A DNA stretch of 64,000 bases from Flavobacteriales bacterium UBA6057 (lineage in GTDB: Bacteria > Bacteroidota > Bacteroidia > Flavobacteriales_G > Salibacteraceae), in NCBI GenBank assembly GCA_002428995.1, contig DIYJ01000014.1, positions 445,247 through 509,246 on the forward strand, read 5' to 3'. The notes under the pieces are model-generated. The model was not told the DNA's origin, did not search any database, and saw nothing but the letters and a program-made list of their open reading frames with translations. Below are positions 37,529 to 46,478 of the stretch, one piece after another. Position 1 is the stretch's first letter; the number at the start of each line of letters is the position of its first letter. The translations under genes and the position numbers were made by a program.

Positions 37529-38863
37529 TCAGAACCGGGCTTCCAGGGTAAAAACCGAGTGGAAAACGTTACGCGCATCCTTGACGGATTCACGGATGTA
37601 GTCCTGCACCATGATGTAGTTGGCTTCTAACTCGATGCTCAGGTGCTGATTGATCGTGTAGTTTGTCACCATCCCAAACTGGCCTGCAATGTTTCGTGCA
37701 TCAGAATCTCCGGGTAGCAGGAGGTTCAAGGCCGGATCGTAGATTCCGTCATTCGTAGAGTAACGCCAGAAATGATCATAGTCCATTTCAGCGTAGAATC
37801 TCCCGTGACGGAATTGTACGTAGGGGTGGATGTCTATCAGGTTGGAGGGCCCAAAGCGGGCCACACGGCCAAAGTAGGCGCCACGCGGGTAAATGGCGTT
37901 GAAGGTGTTGAGGCTGCCACGACCGTTGTCTCCACTGATCACCTCGCTCTTCAGACCTGTGCGAAACTTTCGGATGTTGCGCCACAGGTGAAACGAGAGC
38001 GTCCACGCAGAAATGGACTCGTCACCAAAGCTGCCAAACTGGTAAAGGAATTCATTGTCGAAATTTATGCCGTGGGCAGCTCGGTCCAGCCTTACTCCCA
38101 GCGAATGGCGGGTCTCCCGATCCACACCCCGGTTGTATTGGTTGCTCTTGTAATCAAGCCCCAGATAATAGAAGTCAAATGCGAAGCCCTTGGTGTTGCG
38201 TTGTCGACTGGTATACAGTCCCCAGAACGCCTCTTCGCCATGTAGCGCGTCATCGTCAAGCACGCCCGCGTTTGGCATTACCGGGATGGAATAGAACCCT
38301 TGTATTTCATACACGCCCTGAAATCGGGTGATGCTCACCTGATCAAAAGACCTGCGCACATTGGGCCCTTCGCGCGGGTCTACGAGGCGGCCCGTGCCCA
38401 ACTTCACGTTGTCGCGGCCAGCTCTTACGGACCATTGCTTCAACGTATACTGCACAAACCCTTGGTTCACGTAGAGCTCGTTTTTGTCCACCGGGGCGAG
38501 GTTTGGTTTGCCAAAGACATCGCTGTAACCCATTTCAAGAAACAGGTGTAGTCCTCCCTTTGTCTCGAATTTCGAGTGCATCAACACACGCTGCAGCCAC
38601 CAACCGTTTTCTCCTGGTTTTTCCTGAAAATCCTCGTTCTGAAAGACTTCGTATTGGCCCCGGTAGGAACCTCCAAACGACAGATTGGATTTCCCGATGC
38701 CGATGCTTTTCATACCCGGATAAAACCGAGGGGCATCCCGCTCCACACTCAGCTGATCGTTCTGTCGCAGCAGACTGAAGTTGAGCTCCGTGGTATCCTG
38801 ACTTTGTGCCTTGGTGGTGATCACCAAACACAGGCCGATAAGAATGGAAATCAGCCCTTTCAT
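37529..38863 (-). CDS. Outer-membrane porin, alginate-export/OprE-like
   Basis: 444 residues with a signal peptide (MKGLISILIGLCLVITTKAQ). The rest is alternating amphipathic strands rich in aromatic residues and ends in a Phe (TLEARF), the usual C-terminal signal of outer-membrane barrels. Segments such as QYTLKQWSVRAGRDNVKLGTGRLVD-type strands resemble the alginate-export porin family, which forms 18-strand channels for small anionic or sugar-like solutes. It begins 3 bp after the DMT transporter stop and is the last gene of the six-gene minus-strand run. It is convergent with the propeller gene at 37507. The solute is unknown; the operon context suggests an aromatic or amide compound. Confidence 0.8.
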   Translation of the reverse strand: MKGLISILIGLCLVITTKAQSQDTTELNFSLLRQNDQLSVERDAPRFYPGMKSIGIGKSNLSFGGSYRGQYEVFQNEDFQEKPGENGWWLQRVLMHSKFETKGGLHLFLEMGYSDVFGKPNLAPVDKNELYVNQGFVQYTLKQWSVRAGRDNVKLGTGRLVDPREGPNVRRSFDQVSITRFQGVYEIQGFYSIPVMPNAGVLDDDALHGEEAFWGLYTSRQRNTKGFAFDFYYLGLDYKSNQYNRGVDRETRHSLGVRLDRAAHGINFDNEFLYQFGSFGDESISAWTLSFHLWRNIRKFRTGLKSEVISGDNGRGSLNTFNAIYPRGAYFGRVARFGPSNLIDIHPYVQFRHGRFYAEMDYDHFWRYSTNDGIYDPALNLLLPGDSDARNIAGQFGMVTNYTINQHLSIELEANYIMVQDYIRESVKDARNVFHSVFTLEARF

Positions 38864-38866
38864 GCA

Positions 38867-39310
38867 TCAGAAGTTTCGAATGAGCAGCACTCCACCGATG
38901 ATGGCCAGGATGCCCGCAATGCGCTGCCAGCTAAGTACGTGCACCGGAATACCAATCAGGCCGTAGTGGTCAATGATGAGAGAGATGCCCAATTGACCGG
39001 CTACCACTAGTCCGAAGGTGAGCGCCACCCCAAGTTTGGGGGCGAGAATAATGACGCAGGCTACGTAGAAACCGCCCAGCACGCCTGCCAGCCAAACACT
39101 CCAGTGTGCCTGACCAACCTGCGAAATGGTAGATAAATCTGTTTTGGTCGCCATCGTGTAGGCCAGCAATGCGATGGACCCAACCACGAAGGAGATGAGC
39201 GCGGCATAGACAGGATCACCGACTACTTTACCCATCTTCCCGTTTAGTGCAGCTTGCACAGGAAGCATCGCTCCGGCTAGTACGGCCAGGAGAATGTATG
39301 TGAGTTTCAT
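38867..39310 (-). CDS. DMT-superfamily (DUF606/YdcZ-type) transporter
   Basis: 147 residues with five hydrophobic helices. The first carries the family feature GAMLPVQAALNGKMGK (Asn and Gly in the first loop), and another has GVLGGFYVACVIILAPKLG. It is the normal size for this short DMT family, which probably works as a dimer in the inner membrane. It lies between the DoxX gene (59 bp) and the porin gene (3 bp). Together with the porin it could give a route across both membranes for the operon substrate. The family has no firm substrate. Confidence 0.82.
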   Translation of the reverse strand: MKLTYILLAVLAGAMLPVQAALNGKMGKVVGDPVYAALISFVVGSIALLAYTMATKTDLSTISQVGQAHWSVWLAGVLGGFYVACVIILAPKLGVALTFGLVVAGQLGISLIIDHYGLIGIPVHVLSWQRIAGILAIIGGVLLIRNF

Positions 39311-39369
39311 GAGGTTTAAGTTTTAGAATGTTTGCTGAAGTGCCCGTGAGCGCGGCTCGCCATGGTATG

Positions 39370-39795
39370 CTACTTATGGAAAAGCCAGTGGTCAACGGAA
39401 TAGCGCCCCGGGCCCATGAACAGGATCAGCGAAAAAGCAATGCTGTACATCAAGGGAGAATCCTTGATCGGCCACGGATCGCTCAGGTGAACAACCAGCA
39501 ATCCGGTGAGCGTAACGGAGAGAATGAACAGTGCAGAAATGCGGGTCAAAAAACCGGCTGCCACAAAGCCTGCGAAGAGAGTGTTAGCCAGAATGGCGAT
39601 GAAGGCACTGGCGGCTCCACCCATGCCAAAAGGGTCTGGAATGTTTGCGATTTCACTTTCAACGTCCAGGATCTTTTTGATTCCATGAACCCGAATGATG
39701 GCAAAGGCTGTTGCCAACCTGAAGAACAACATCACCGAGCTAAAGCGTTCAGAGGAAGGTTGATCGGTGCGAAGGAGTCTCATCAATGGGTTCAT
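39370..39795 (-). CDS. DoxX-family membrane protein
   Basis: About 141 residues from the ATG at 39795 (MNPLMRLLRTD); the longer frame to 39909 would run into the amidohydrolase gene. Four hydrophobic helices with the DoxX pattern are present: LFFRLATAFAIIRVHGIKK, FAGFVAAGFLTRISALF and an MGPGRYSVDHWL tail. DoxX proteins are small inner-membrane proteins often found in redox-stress or catabolic operons. The gene is 74 bp from the amidohydrolase and 59 bp from the transporter gene. The exact role is unknown. Confidence 0.82.
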   Translation of the reverse strand: MNPLMRLLRTDQPSSERFSSVMLFFRLATAFAIIRVHGIKKILDVESEIANIPDPFGMGGAASAFIAILANTLFAGFVAAGFLTRISALFILSVTLTGLLVVHLSDPWPIKDSPLMYSIAFSLILFMGPGRYSVDHWLFHK

Positions 39796-39869
39796 GCTCT
39801 TTTCTTTTAGCGGTGAACCTTGATGCTCCCGGACTTTGGGAGCATCAAGACACTGCGTTGAGTCAACAA

Positions 39870-41687
39870 TCAATGCTGATAGCCACCATAGAATTTCACG
39901 GGTGACCAACCTGGAATGATCTCGGGGAGGGCGGGTGTCAGCGAGCTGAACTCCTCGTTACCGTACACCACCTTGCCGTTTGTGATGGTGAGCACAGAGG
40001 TGATGGCCGGAATCTGATCTTCAGCTACGGTGAAGAAGTCATCCGAAAGCACCGCCATGTCTGCATACATGCCATCGGCCAGCGTGCCCTTCACATCTTC
40101 CTCCTGTGAAAACCATGCACTGCCATGTGTGTACAGCGACAGGGCTTCTTCCCGGCTCAGTAGATTGTCTTTTGCGGCCAGTGCAAGGCCACCGACTGTT
40201 TTTCCGGTGATCAACCAGTGTAGCGCAGGCCACGGATTGTAGCTGGCCACGCGCGTTCCGTCCGTTCCCGCTCCAACGGGAATACCCATGTCCAGCATTT
40301 GACGAACAGGTGGAGCATATTGTGCTTTTTCCGTTCCGTAGCGTTCTGCAAAGTATTCGCCAGCGTAGGCCATGCGCGCCTGAATGGCAATTCCACCGTT
40401 CAGGGCCTTGATCCGCTTCAGCTGCTTTTCTGTGGCGGTTTCTGCGTGGTCGATGGCCCAGCGAATGTGCTGGAATCCATTGTCCGTTTCCGCATTCACT
40501 TCTTCAAAGACATCCATCAAATGGTCGATGCTTTCACCGTAGGTGGCGTGGATGCGGAAGGGCCACTTTTTGGTCACGAGTAGTGTAACCACCTTCTTCA
40601 GCTCAGGGCGCCAATTGGGACGGTCTTCCAGCATGGGCTGTGGAGCCAGGAAGTTCTCGAAGTCTCCGGCACTCCACACCAGGAATTCGCCTCCGCCTTC
40701 CAGTTCAAACCCATGATCGAGGTGCAAAGCGCCATCGTGGAACACTTCGTTGTGGTCCATCCAGTCGGTGAATTCTTCGTATTCGTGCCCCTTGTTTTGT
40801 GGGAACAGGTAGTAAGACAAGCGAAGCGGCATGCCTCCCTGTGCAGCCAGTTCTTCGGTCCCCACATAATCATGCGGAAACTTGTGTCCACCGCCTCCGG
40901 CATCAATGCCGCTGGTCAATCCAAGGCGGTTCAGCTCGCGGTAGAATTGCTGCGTAGAGTTCAGCATTTCTTCCTTGCTCAATGGCGGCAAAGATCCGAT
41001 GCGGGCATAGAGAATGCCCGGGTTGGGCTCTGCGAGCAGCACTCCGTTCAACTTGCCATCAGGACCTTTTTCAAAGCGGCTGCCAACGGGTGCTTCGGTG
41101 TTTTCATCGATGCCCAGAGCGTCCAATGCGGCCTGATTTAGCCAGCCGCGACTGTAGAGAAAGAGTACGTAAGTAGGCACATCGCCCGTTGCTTCGTTGA
41201 TTTCTTCGGGAGTTGGGAATCGTTTTTCTTCAAACTGAAAGGGACTCCATCCGCCAATCACGCGCACCCACTGCCCTTCGGGAGTGCGTTCAGCTTGTTC
41301 CTTCAGCATTTGGAGTGCCTGCTTCAGGGATTTGACACCATCCCATCGGAGTTCCGCGTTGAAGAAACGGCCACCGCGCGTCAGGTGCAGGTGAGAATCG
41401 TTGAGGCCCGGAATCAGCGTTCTGCCTTTCAGGTCAATCTGTTGTGTGTTTTCATCCGCGAGCAGTTGAATGTCTGCGGTTGTTCCAGAGGCAAGCACGA
41501 GGCCATCCTTGATCGCAATGGCTTCACGGATTCCCTTGCCATCTGCCATCGTTACCACCTTTCCGTTGATGAGCACCATGTCGGCCTTTTCCGATTGGTT
41601 GGCCTCGTTGGCGGTGGGTGCATCAGCTCCGGATGTGCAAGCCGACAGCATGAACAGTGCAAGTCCGTAGATCAATAGTTTTTTCAT
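39870..41687 (-). CDS. Lipoprotein amidohydrolase (YtcJ-like metal-dependent hydrolase)
   Basis: About 605 residues from the ATG at 41687, which gives a lipoprotein signal (MKKLLIYGLALFMLSAC with lipobox LSAC); the frame extends upstream to 41762 with implausible sequence. The YtcJ/amidohydrolase-3 layout is clear: an N-terminal beta-sandwich (VLINGKVVTMADG), LIPGLNDSHLHLTRGG with the HxH metal motif, a central barrel with IHATYGES and AIDHAET, GAGTDGTR with the metal-ligand Asp, and a C-terminal MADGMYADMAVLS segment. These enzymes hydrolyse C-N bonds in amide or carbamate-type compounds. A membrane-anchored periplasmic location is less common and fits the exported isochorismatase-like neighbour. 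It is third of six in the run. Confidence 0.88.
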   Translation of the reverse strand: MKKLLIYGLALFMLSACTSGADAPTANEANQSEKADMVLINGKVVTMADGKGIREAIAIKDGLVLASGTTADIQLLADENTQQIDLKGRTLIPGLNDSHLHLTRGGRFFNAELRWDGVKSLKQALQMLKEQAERTPEGQWVRVIGGWSPFQFEEKRFPTPEEINEATGDVPTYVLFLYSRGWLNQAALDALGIDENTEAPVGSRFEKGPDGKLNGVLLAEPNPGILYARIGSLPPLSKEEMLNSTQQFYRELNRLGLTSGIDAGGGGHKFPHDYVGTEELAAQGGMPLRLSYYLFPQNKGHEYEEFTDWMDHNEVFHDGALHLDHGFELEGGGEFLVWSAGDFENFLAPQPMLEDRPNWRPELKKVVTLLVTKKWPFRIHATYGESIDHLMDVFEEVNAETDNGFQHIRWAIDHAETATEKQLKRIKALNGGIAIQARMAYAGEYFAERYGTEKAQYAPPVRQMLDMGIPVGAGTDGTRVASYNPWPALHWLITGKTVGGLALAAKDNLLSREEALSLYTHGSAWFSQEEDVKGTLADGMYADMAVLSDDFFTVAEDQIPAITSVLTITNGKVVYGNEEFSSLTPALPEIIPGWSPVKFYGGYQH

Positions 41688-41782
41688 CGTATTCAGATTT
41701 TGAGGTTCGTACTTCCGCAGTGGTTGATGCGGGCGGTGTGAGAACCCCGAATGGATTCCCACACCTTCCCGTCATTTTGTGA

Positions 41783-42535
41783 TTAGTGATCGTTGCCTTC
41801 GCCTTCTTTGGACCATTCCTGCATCGTCTTGATGTAATCGATACCGAGGCCATAGGCGCCACCATATTTCTTGGAGATGGCCAGCACATCGAGGTACATG
41901 TCAGAGCGGGCCCAGTCGCGGTGCACTTCAAGCAGGTATTGCAGCGAAGTCATTGGCTTGACTCCAGCCTGGATCATGCGTGCCACAGACATGTCATGCG
42001 CTTCCTGGGAAATGCCGCCACATGCATCGGTGAGCACATAAACCTCGTAGCCATCTTCCAGAGCTGAAAGCGCTGCGGTAACCACACATACTTCTGTCCA
42101 GAGGCCGGCAATTACCAGCTTTGGCTTCTCGTAGGCGTTTACGGCCTTTACCACGCGCGTGTCCTCCCATGAGTTCATCGTTGTGCGATCGATGTACTCC
42201 TTGTCATTGGGGTAGTATTCGCGTATTTCCGGAAAAACAGGACCGCTGAATGATTTCTCGGCCACAGTAGTCACTACGGTTGGTATTTCATAGAGCTTGG
42301 AAGTAGCGGCTACCAAACCCGAGTTGTTGCGGAGCTCCTCAATGGGCTGCGACTCTACAGCGAAAGCCATCTGGCTCTCGTGATCGATCATGAGCAAGAC
42401 ATGGTTTGTAGGGTTGATGAGCTCCTTCGAGGCGTTTTTCGGATCGTTGTCCGGATTTGGATTGTATTGCTTCCATTGTGCGAATGAGAGTGATACCATC
42501 ACGGTCATTGCTAGGGTGAGAATCTGCTTTTTCAT
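41783..42535 (-). CDS. Exported isochorismatase-like (YcaC-type) cysteine hydrolase
   Basis: 250 residues with a signal peptide (MKKQILTLAMTVMVSLSFAQ). The cysteine-hydrolase fold is supported by LLMIDHESQMAFAV (catalytic Asp), the catalytic Cys in WTEVCVVTAALSAL, and VLTDACGGISQEAHDMS. The C-terminus (MTSLQYLLEVHRDWAR) matches YcaC-like members. The catalytic Lys is not placed with certainty. Most relatives are cytoplasmic, so export is notable. It is 43 bp from the pirin gene and 95 bp from the amidohydrolase gene. An amide or nicotinamide-like substrate is possible by family; none is proven. Confidence 0.85.
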   Translation of the reverse strand: MKKQILTLAMTVMVSLSFAQWKQYNPNPDNDPKNASKELINPTNHVLLMIDHESQMAFAVESQPIEELRNNSGLVAATSKLYEIPTVVTTVAEKSFSGPVFPEIREYYPNDKEYIDRTTMNSWEDTRVVKAVNAYEKPKLVIAGLWTEVCVVTAALSALEDGYEVYVLTDACGGISQEAHDMSVARMIQAGVKPMTSLQYLLEVHRDWARSDMYLDVLAISKKYGGAYGLGIDYIKTMQEWSKEGEGNDH

Positions 42536-42578
42536 TTTTTGAATTGATTTGATAGTTATTGAGTTTTGATTCGCGGTT

Positions 42579-43304
42579 TTATTCCATGGGGACTTCCATC
42601 AGCAATAGGCGTGATCCCGCTGAAGTTTTGATGTCAAATTCGTTGGTGTTCCAGATCCCAAAACCATCGCGTGTTTCGAGCTTCTGACCATCTATTTCCA
42701 CTTCGCCTTCGAGGACAAAAGCGTACACTCCGTTTCCTTCTTTGTGAAGGTTATAGTGGAGGTTTTGAGCCTCGTTGAAGGTTCCGAGGTGGAACCACGC
42801 ATCCTGATGAATCCAAACTCCAGCGTCATCCTGGTTGGGTGAAAGGATTTGTTCGAGTTTGTTTTCAGAATCTGAAGGATTCAGCGTGATCTGGTCGTAG
42901 CGTGGTGTTACTCCCTTTTGATTTGGGAACACCCAGATTTGAAGGAATTTCACCGCCCGGTTCTTGTTCGCGTTGTACTCGCTGTGCATGACACCCGTTC
43001 CGGCACTCATCACCTGAACATCACCCTGCTTGATCACTTCCTGGTTGCCCATATTGTCCTTATGCTCCAGGTCGCCATCCAGCGGGATGGAAATGATCTC
43101 CATGTCGCGGTGAGGATGCGTGCCGAAGCCCATCCCGGGAGCTACGTGATCATCGTTGAGCACACGAAGTGCTCCAAAACCCATACGCTCTGGGTTGTAG
43201 TAATCTGCGAAACTGAAGCTGTGGCGAGAGTGCAACCATCCGTGGTTGGCATCTCCTCTGCTGTCTGCTTTGTGCAGTACGGTTGTGGCTGTTTTTGTTT
43301 CCAT
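42579..43304 (-). CDS. Pirin-family cupin protein (YhhW-like)
   Basis: 241 residues, a two-cupin pirin of normal length. The N-terminal cupin shows GFGTHPHRDMEIISIPLDG, with the metal-binding His/Glu set HPHRDME and, later, GTGVMHSEYN. Pirins of this type include quercetin 2,3-dioxygenases and redox-responsive regulators. It is the first gene of the six-gene run and the only clearly cytoplasmic soluble one. The divergent PAS-sigma54 gene starts 270 bp away and probably controls it. The true reaction is unknown; many pirins annotated as dioxygenases have not been tested. Confidence 0.9.
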   Translation of the reverse strand: METKTATTVLHKADSRGDANHGWLHSRHSFSFADYYNPERMGFGALRVLNDDHVAPGMGFGTHPHRDMEIISIPLDGDLEHKDNMGNQEVIKQGDVQVMSAGTGVMHSEYNANKNRAVKFLQIWVFPNQKGVTPRYDQITLNPSDSENKLEQILSPNQDDAGVWIHQDAWFHLGTFNEAQNLHYNLHKEGNGVYAFVLEGEVEIDGQKLETRDGFGIWNTNEFDIKTSAGSRLLLMEVPME

Positions 43305-43436
43305 GACTTATTGGTTTTTGGTCAACTGATTGCCTTCATCTGGAATCACCGGCAACGGGATCGGTGATCGATGCCTTTGCCCGTGAATCCGGCTTTGAAA
43401 GCGTTGCAGCTGAGTGTTTGAAATTCATTTTCAGAT

Positions 43437-43466
43437 TTTGGCACACTTAAGCCAAGTCATGTGCCA
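43437..43466. promoter_or_regulatory. Inverted repeat and sigma54-like -24 motifs between pirin operon and activator
   Basis: Perfect TGGCACA (43439-43445) and TGTGCCA (43460-43466), 14 bp apart. On the minus strand the sequence reads TGGCACA-TGAC-TTGGC, close to the sigma54 consensus (TGGCACG-N4-TTGCA) but with GG where the -12 GC is expected. On the plus strand GG and GC are 9 rather than 10 bp apart. It may be a divergent pair of imperfect sigma54 promoters or an operator. Confidence 0.4.
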
Positions 43467-43521
43467 TTGAGTTAAATAATTGATAATCAGATTTTTATTT
43501 GGGTTTTGGAAAACTCATTTG

Positions 43522-43555
43522 TTCTCAAAAGCCAGAATTTTCTAACATTTGAGAA
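43522..43555. promoter_or_regulatory. Inverted repeat just upstream of the PAS-sigma54 regulator
   Basis: TTCTCAAA (43522-43529) and TTTGAGAA (43548-43555) form perfect 8-bp arms with an 18-bp spacer, ending 18 bp before the start codon. A candidate autoregulatory or repressor site. Confidence 0.4.
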
Positions 43556-43573
43556 AAACTCAATAGCCTTTCC

Positions 43574-45697
43574 ATGCTATCACCTACCTTTTTTCTCGAA
43601 GTCAAGCAATGGCAACTGGATCACATTCCGTTCGAGGTTATGTGGATGTCAAGGGAGGGTGACATTGAGTATGTAAACCACGCGTTGAGCAAGCGTTTGG
43701 GGTTTACACAGCAGGAACTGCAAGGGCTGAGCATTTTTGACGTCAATCCACGACTGGTGAGGTCGGAATGGGACGCGCACTGGCGCGAAGTGGAGGAAGA
43801 GAAGACGGTGAACTTCAAAACCATCCATCAGAACAAGGATGGCTTTATGTACGATGTGGAGGTCGCGGCACAGTTTTTCTCAAATGATAGAAAAGACCTC
43901 ATCTGCGCCATCGTGAATGAAATCACCAACTCTTCCTTTTACAAACGAGTGCTGGACACTACAGAGGCACTTGTGCAGGTCGGAGGGTGGAAGCTGAACC
44001 TGCAGGATGACTCCATCATTGCCACCGAGCAGGCGATGAAGATTTTTGAGGTTCAGGACGCACAGGAGCTGCGCCCTGTGAATGTGGTGAAATACTTTTC
44101 CAATCCTACGCGATTTCAGGAGTTGATCACCTCTGCCATGGTCCGTTCAGAGCCTTTTGACGAAGTGCTGGGCATTCGCGATGCAAATGGGGTAGACAAA
44201 TGGTTGCGCTGCAGTGGGTTACCTATCGAGATTAAGGGTAAGGTGAAGAAGGTGATGGGGGTTTATCAGGACATCACCGCTCAGCAAAACAACATCCTGT
44301 CTCTCGGGCTTTTCAAGGAGATTTTGAACAGTTCGGAGGACATCATTTTTGTCTGGAAGGAAAGCGGGGATTTGATGGACTTCAGTGAATCAGCGATACA
44401 TCAGCTTGGTTTTTCCGAAGAGGAATTGGAGCGCGTGCGCATCTTCGATTTGGATGATGTCATTGATGAATTGTGGTGGAAAAATCACTTTGAGGATATC
44501 AAGCAACGGAAAAACTTCCGGATGGAATGGAAAGCGACCCGGAAGGACGGCAGCCAATTTCCAGTGGATATTTCCGTGAATCATATTTTCTACAAAGGTC
44601 AGGACCTCAACTGCGCTATTCTGCGCGACATCTCGGAGCGTAAACAGCATGAGCAGGATTTGCGCAATGCTTTTGATGAGATCAAATCCCTCAAGGATCA
44701 GCTGGAAATCGAGAATGAGTATCTCCAGGAGGAACTGAGAATCAATCAAGATGACATTGTGTGCAAGAGCGAGAGCTATGCCAGGGTGCTGAAGTTGGTT
44801 GAGCAAGTCGCTCCAACCAATACAACCGTACTGATCACCGGAGAATCAGGTACCGGCAAGGAGCTACTGGCCAAAGCGTTGCATCAGAACAGCCAGCGCA
44901 ACGATCATTCCCTGGTAAAGGTTAATTGTGCCACGTTACCCAAAGATCTGTTTGAAAGTGAGCTGTTCGGTCACAAAAAAGGCTCTTTTACCGGTGCCAT
45001 ATCCGACAAGGAAGGCAAGTTCAAAGTAGCGGATGGTGGCACCATTTTTCTTGATGAGATCGGTGAGATTCCCGTAGAAATGCAGGCCAAACTTTTGCGC
45101 GTTTTGCAGGAAGGCGAGTTTGACATGATCGGAGGAAGGAATACGATCAAGGTGGATGTTCGGGTGATTGCTGCTACCAATCGCAACCTGGAAGAAATGG
45201 TGAAAGAAGGCACGTTTCGGGAAGACCTTTACTATCGTCTCAATGTGTTTCCCATCCACAATATTCCGCTGCGCGAACGGATGGAGGATATTGCCCCACT
45301 TGCCAATCACTTTTTGATGAAGTACTCCACCAAGGCCGGGAAGTCGTTTAAGCGAGTGTCTAAAAAGACGATTGATGCATTGATGAAATACCGCTTCCCG
45401 GGTAACATCCGTGAGCTGGAAAACCTCATTGAGCGGGCGGTGGTGATTGAGAGCGGAGCCACATTGTATCCGGGAAACTGGATGCCAGATTTCAGCGAAG
45501 AAATGCAACATGCGAATGACGATTTCAAGTCTATGGAAGCGATGCAGCGTGATTACATCCTGAAGGTGTTGGAGAGAACCAACGGTAAGGTAAGTGGACC
45601 CGGTGGTGCGGCTTCCATTCTGGTGATGAACGACAAGACCCTGTTTGCGCGCATGAAGAAACTGGGCATTGAGAAGAAGACCGTTCACGTGAAGTAG
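43574..45697 (+). CDS. PAS-domain sigma54-dependent transcriptional activator
   Basis: 707 residues. Three PAS-like units fill the first 365 residues (VMWMSREGDIEYVNHAL; an FSNPTRF unit; DIIFVWKESGDLMDFS), with a PAC end (CAILRDISERKQHE). A coiled linker follows. The AAA+ domain has Walker A GESGTGKE, a GSFTGA sigma54-contact loop (a tolerated GAFTGA variant) and Walker B TIFLDEIGE. The Fis-type HTH is at the C-terminus (GAASILVMNDKTLFARMKKLG). It has no receiver, so it senses small molecules or redox state through PAS rather than by phosphorylation. It is divergent from the pirin/amidohydrolase/porin run, its most likely target. A shared terminator follows. Confidence 0.9.
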   Translation: MLSPTFFLEVKQWQLDHIPFEVMWMSREGDIEYVNHALSKRLGFTQQELQGLSIFDVNPRLVRSEWDAHWREVEEEKTVNFKTIHQNKDGFMYDVEVAAQFFSNDRKDLICAIVNEITNSSFYKRVLDTTEALVQVGGWKLNLQDDSIIATEQAMKIFEVQDAQELRPVNVVKYFSNPTRFQELITSAMVRSEPFDEVLGIRDANGVDKWLRCSGLPIEIKGKVKKVMGVYQDITAQQNNILSLGLFKEILNSSEDIIFVWKESGDLMDFSESAIHQLGFSEEELERVRIFDLDDVIDELWWKNHFEDIKQRKNFRMEWKATRKDGSQFPVDISVNHIFYKGQDLNCAILRDISERKQHEQDLRNAFDEIKSLKDQLEIENEYLQEELRINQDDIVCKSESYARVLKLVEQVAPTNTTVLITGESGTGKELLAKALHQNSQRNDHSLVKVNCATLPKDLFESELFGHKKGSFTGAISDKEGKFKVADGGTIFLDEIGEIPVEMQAKLLRVLQEGEFDMIGGRNTIKVDVRVIAATNRNLEEMVKEGTFREDLYYRLNVFPIHNIPLRERMEDIAPLANHFLMKYSTKAGKSFKRVSKKTIDALMKYRFPGNIRELENLIERAVVIESGATLYPGNWMPDFSEEMQHANDDFKSMEAMQRDYILKVLERTNGKVSGPGGAASILVMNDKTLFARMKKLGIEKKTVHVK

Positions 45698-45740
45698 CGC
45701 TGGTCGCAGAACCCGAAGCATTATCCACTAGTGCCAAACA

Positions 45741-45773
45741 AAAAAACCGCTCCGAACATCGAAGCGGTTTTTA
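45741..45773. terminator. Bidirectional terminator
   Basis: Stem AAACCGCT / AGCGGTTT with an A run before and a T run after, between two convergent genes. Confidence 0.85.
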
Positions 45774-45794
45774 TCATTTACGAGATCAAAAGGC

Positions 45795-46478
45795 CTAAGA
45801 GAACACAAACGACTGACCTGCAATCTGTCGCGTCCAGCTGTAGACATTGAGGCAGAGTGTGTAGGTTTTCCCTACTTCAAACGTGCCGTCAGCATAGTTG
45901 ATGTTCACAATATCTGTGGGTGGAGCTGAGCTGCTCAGCTTCACAATGCCATCGTTACCACCGATGGCCTGCTTGCTATCCAGCAGCTCTCCACCTTCTA
46001 CCACGTAGATTCTCATGGTGCCGATGTTGTCGAAACTTCTTGGAACACTGTAACGACCGGTGATTCGCCTGTCTGTTGCAGTCATCAGGTTGCAGGAGCT
46101 TCCCTGAAAATCATAGATGGCATCAGGGCTTACAACCACACGTGTGCACATTGAGTTTACACCCTTGTCCACGTTGTCAGGACCATAGCCAATGATGTAA
46201 GTGTCCTGGTAGAAGTTGAGTTTCGAATCCTGAAGACGATAGTTCACCGTGGTAGTGGGTGGGCTTGTCTGGGCCACTTTCTGTTCAACGATGAGGTTGT
46301 TGTCGAGATCATACACTCGAATCAACCCCCCGTATTGAACACCGGTTCCGCAATCAGGACGGGTGATTCCAACTACGGCTGTATCGCGTCTCTGGACTTC
46401 AACATCCGTGATGCGAGTGATCCAGGACGTAGAGGATGAAAGTTGAGAGAGCTGTTCGCTTAGAAATGAATTTTTCAT
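45795..46478 (-). CDS. Hypothetical beta-rich protein
   Basis: 227 residues with no recognised family, no signal peptide and no membrane segment; the N-terminus is polar (MKNSFLSEQLSQLSS). From residue 20 on, alternating short strands dominate (LIRVYDLDNNLIVEQKV, TYIIGYGPDN, MRIYVVEGGELL), and four isolated cysteines are present. It looks like two beta-sandwich units. It is monocistronic, convergent with the PAS-sigma54 gene, and divergent from the operon beginning at 46799 across a 320-bp gap with an inverted repeat. Function unknown. Confidence 0.7.
   Translation of the reverse strand: MKNSFLSEQLSQLSSSTSWITRITDVEVQRRDTAVVGITRPDCGTGVQYGGLIRVYDLDNNLIVEQKVAQTSPPTTTVNYRLQDSKLNFYQDTYIIGYGPDNVDKGVNSMCTRVVVSPDAIYDFQGSSCNLMTATDRRITGRYSVPRSFDNIGTMRIYVVEGGELLDSKQAIGGNDGIVKLSSSAPPTDIVNINYADGTFEVGKTYTLCLNVYSWTRQIAGQSFVFS

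Noticed and set aside
44936..45721. 261-codon minus-strand frame
   Set aside because: It is fully antisense to the AAA+ part of the PAS-sigma54 regulator, a common shadow of conserved codon patterns.
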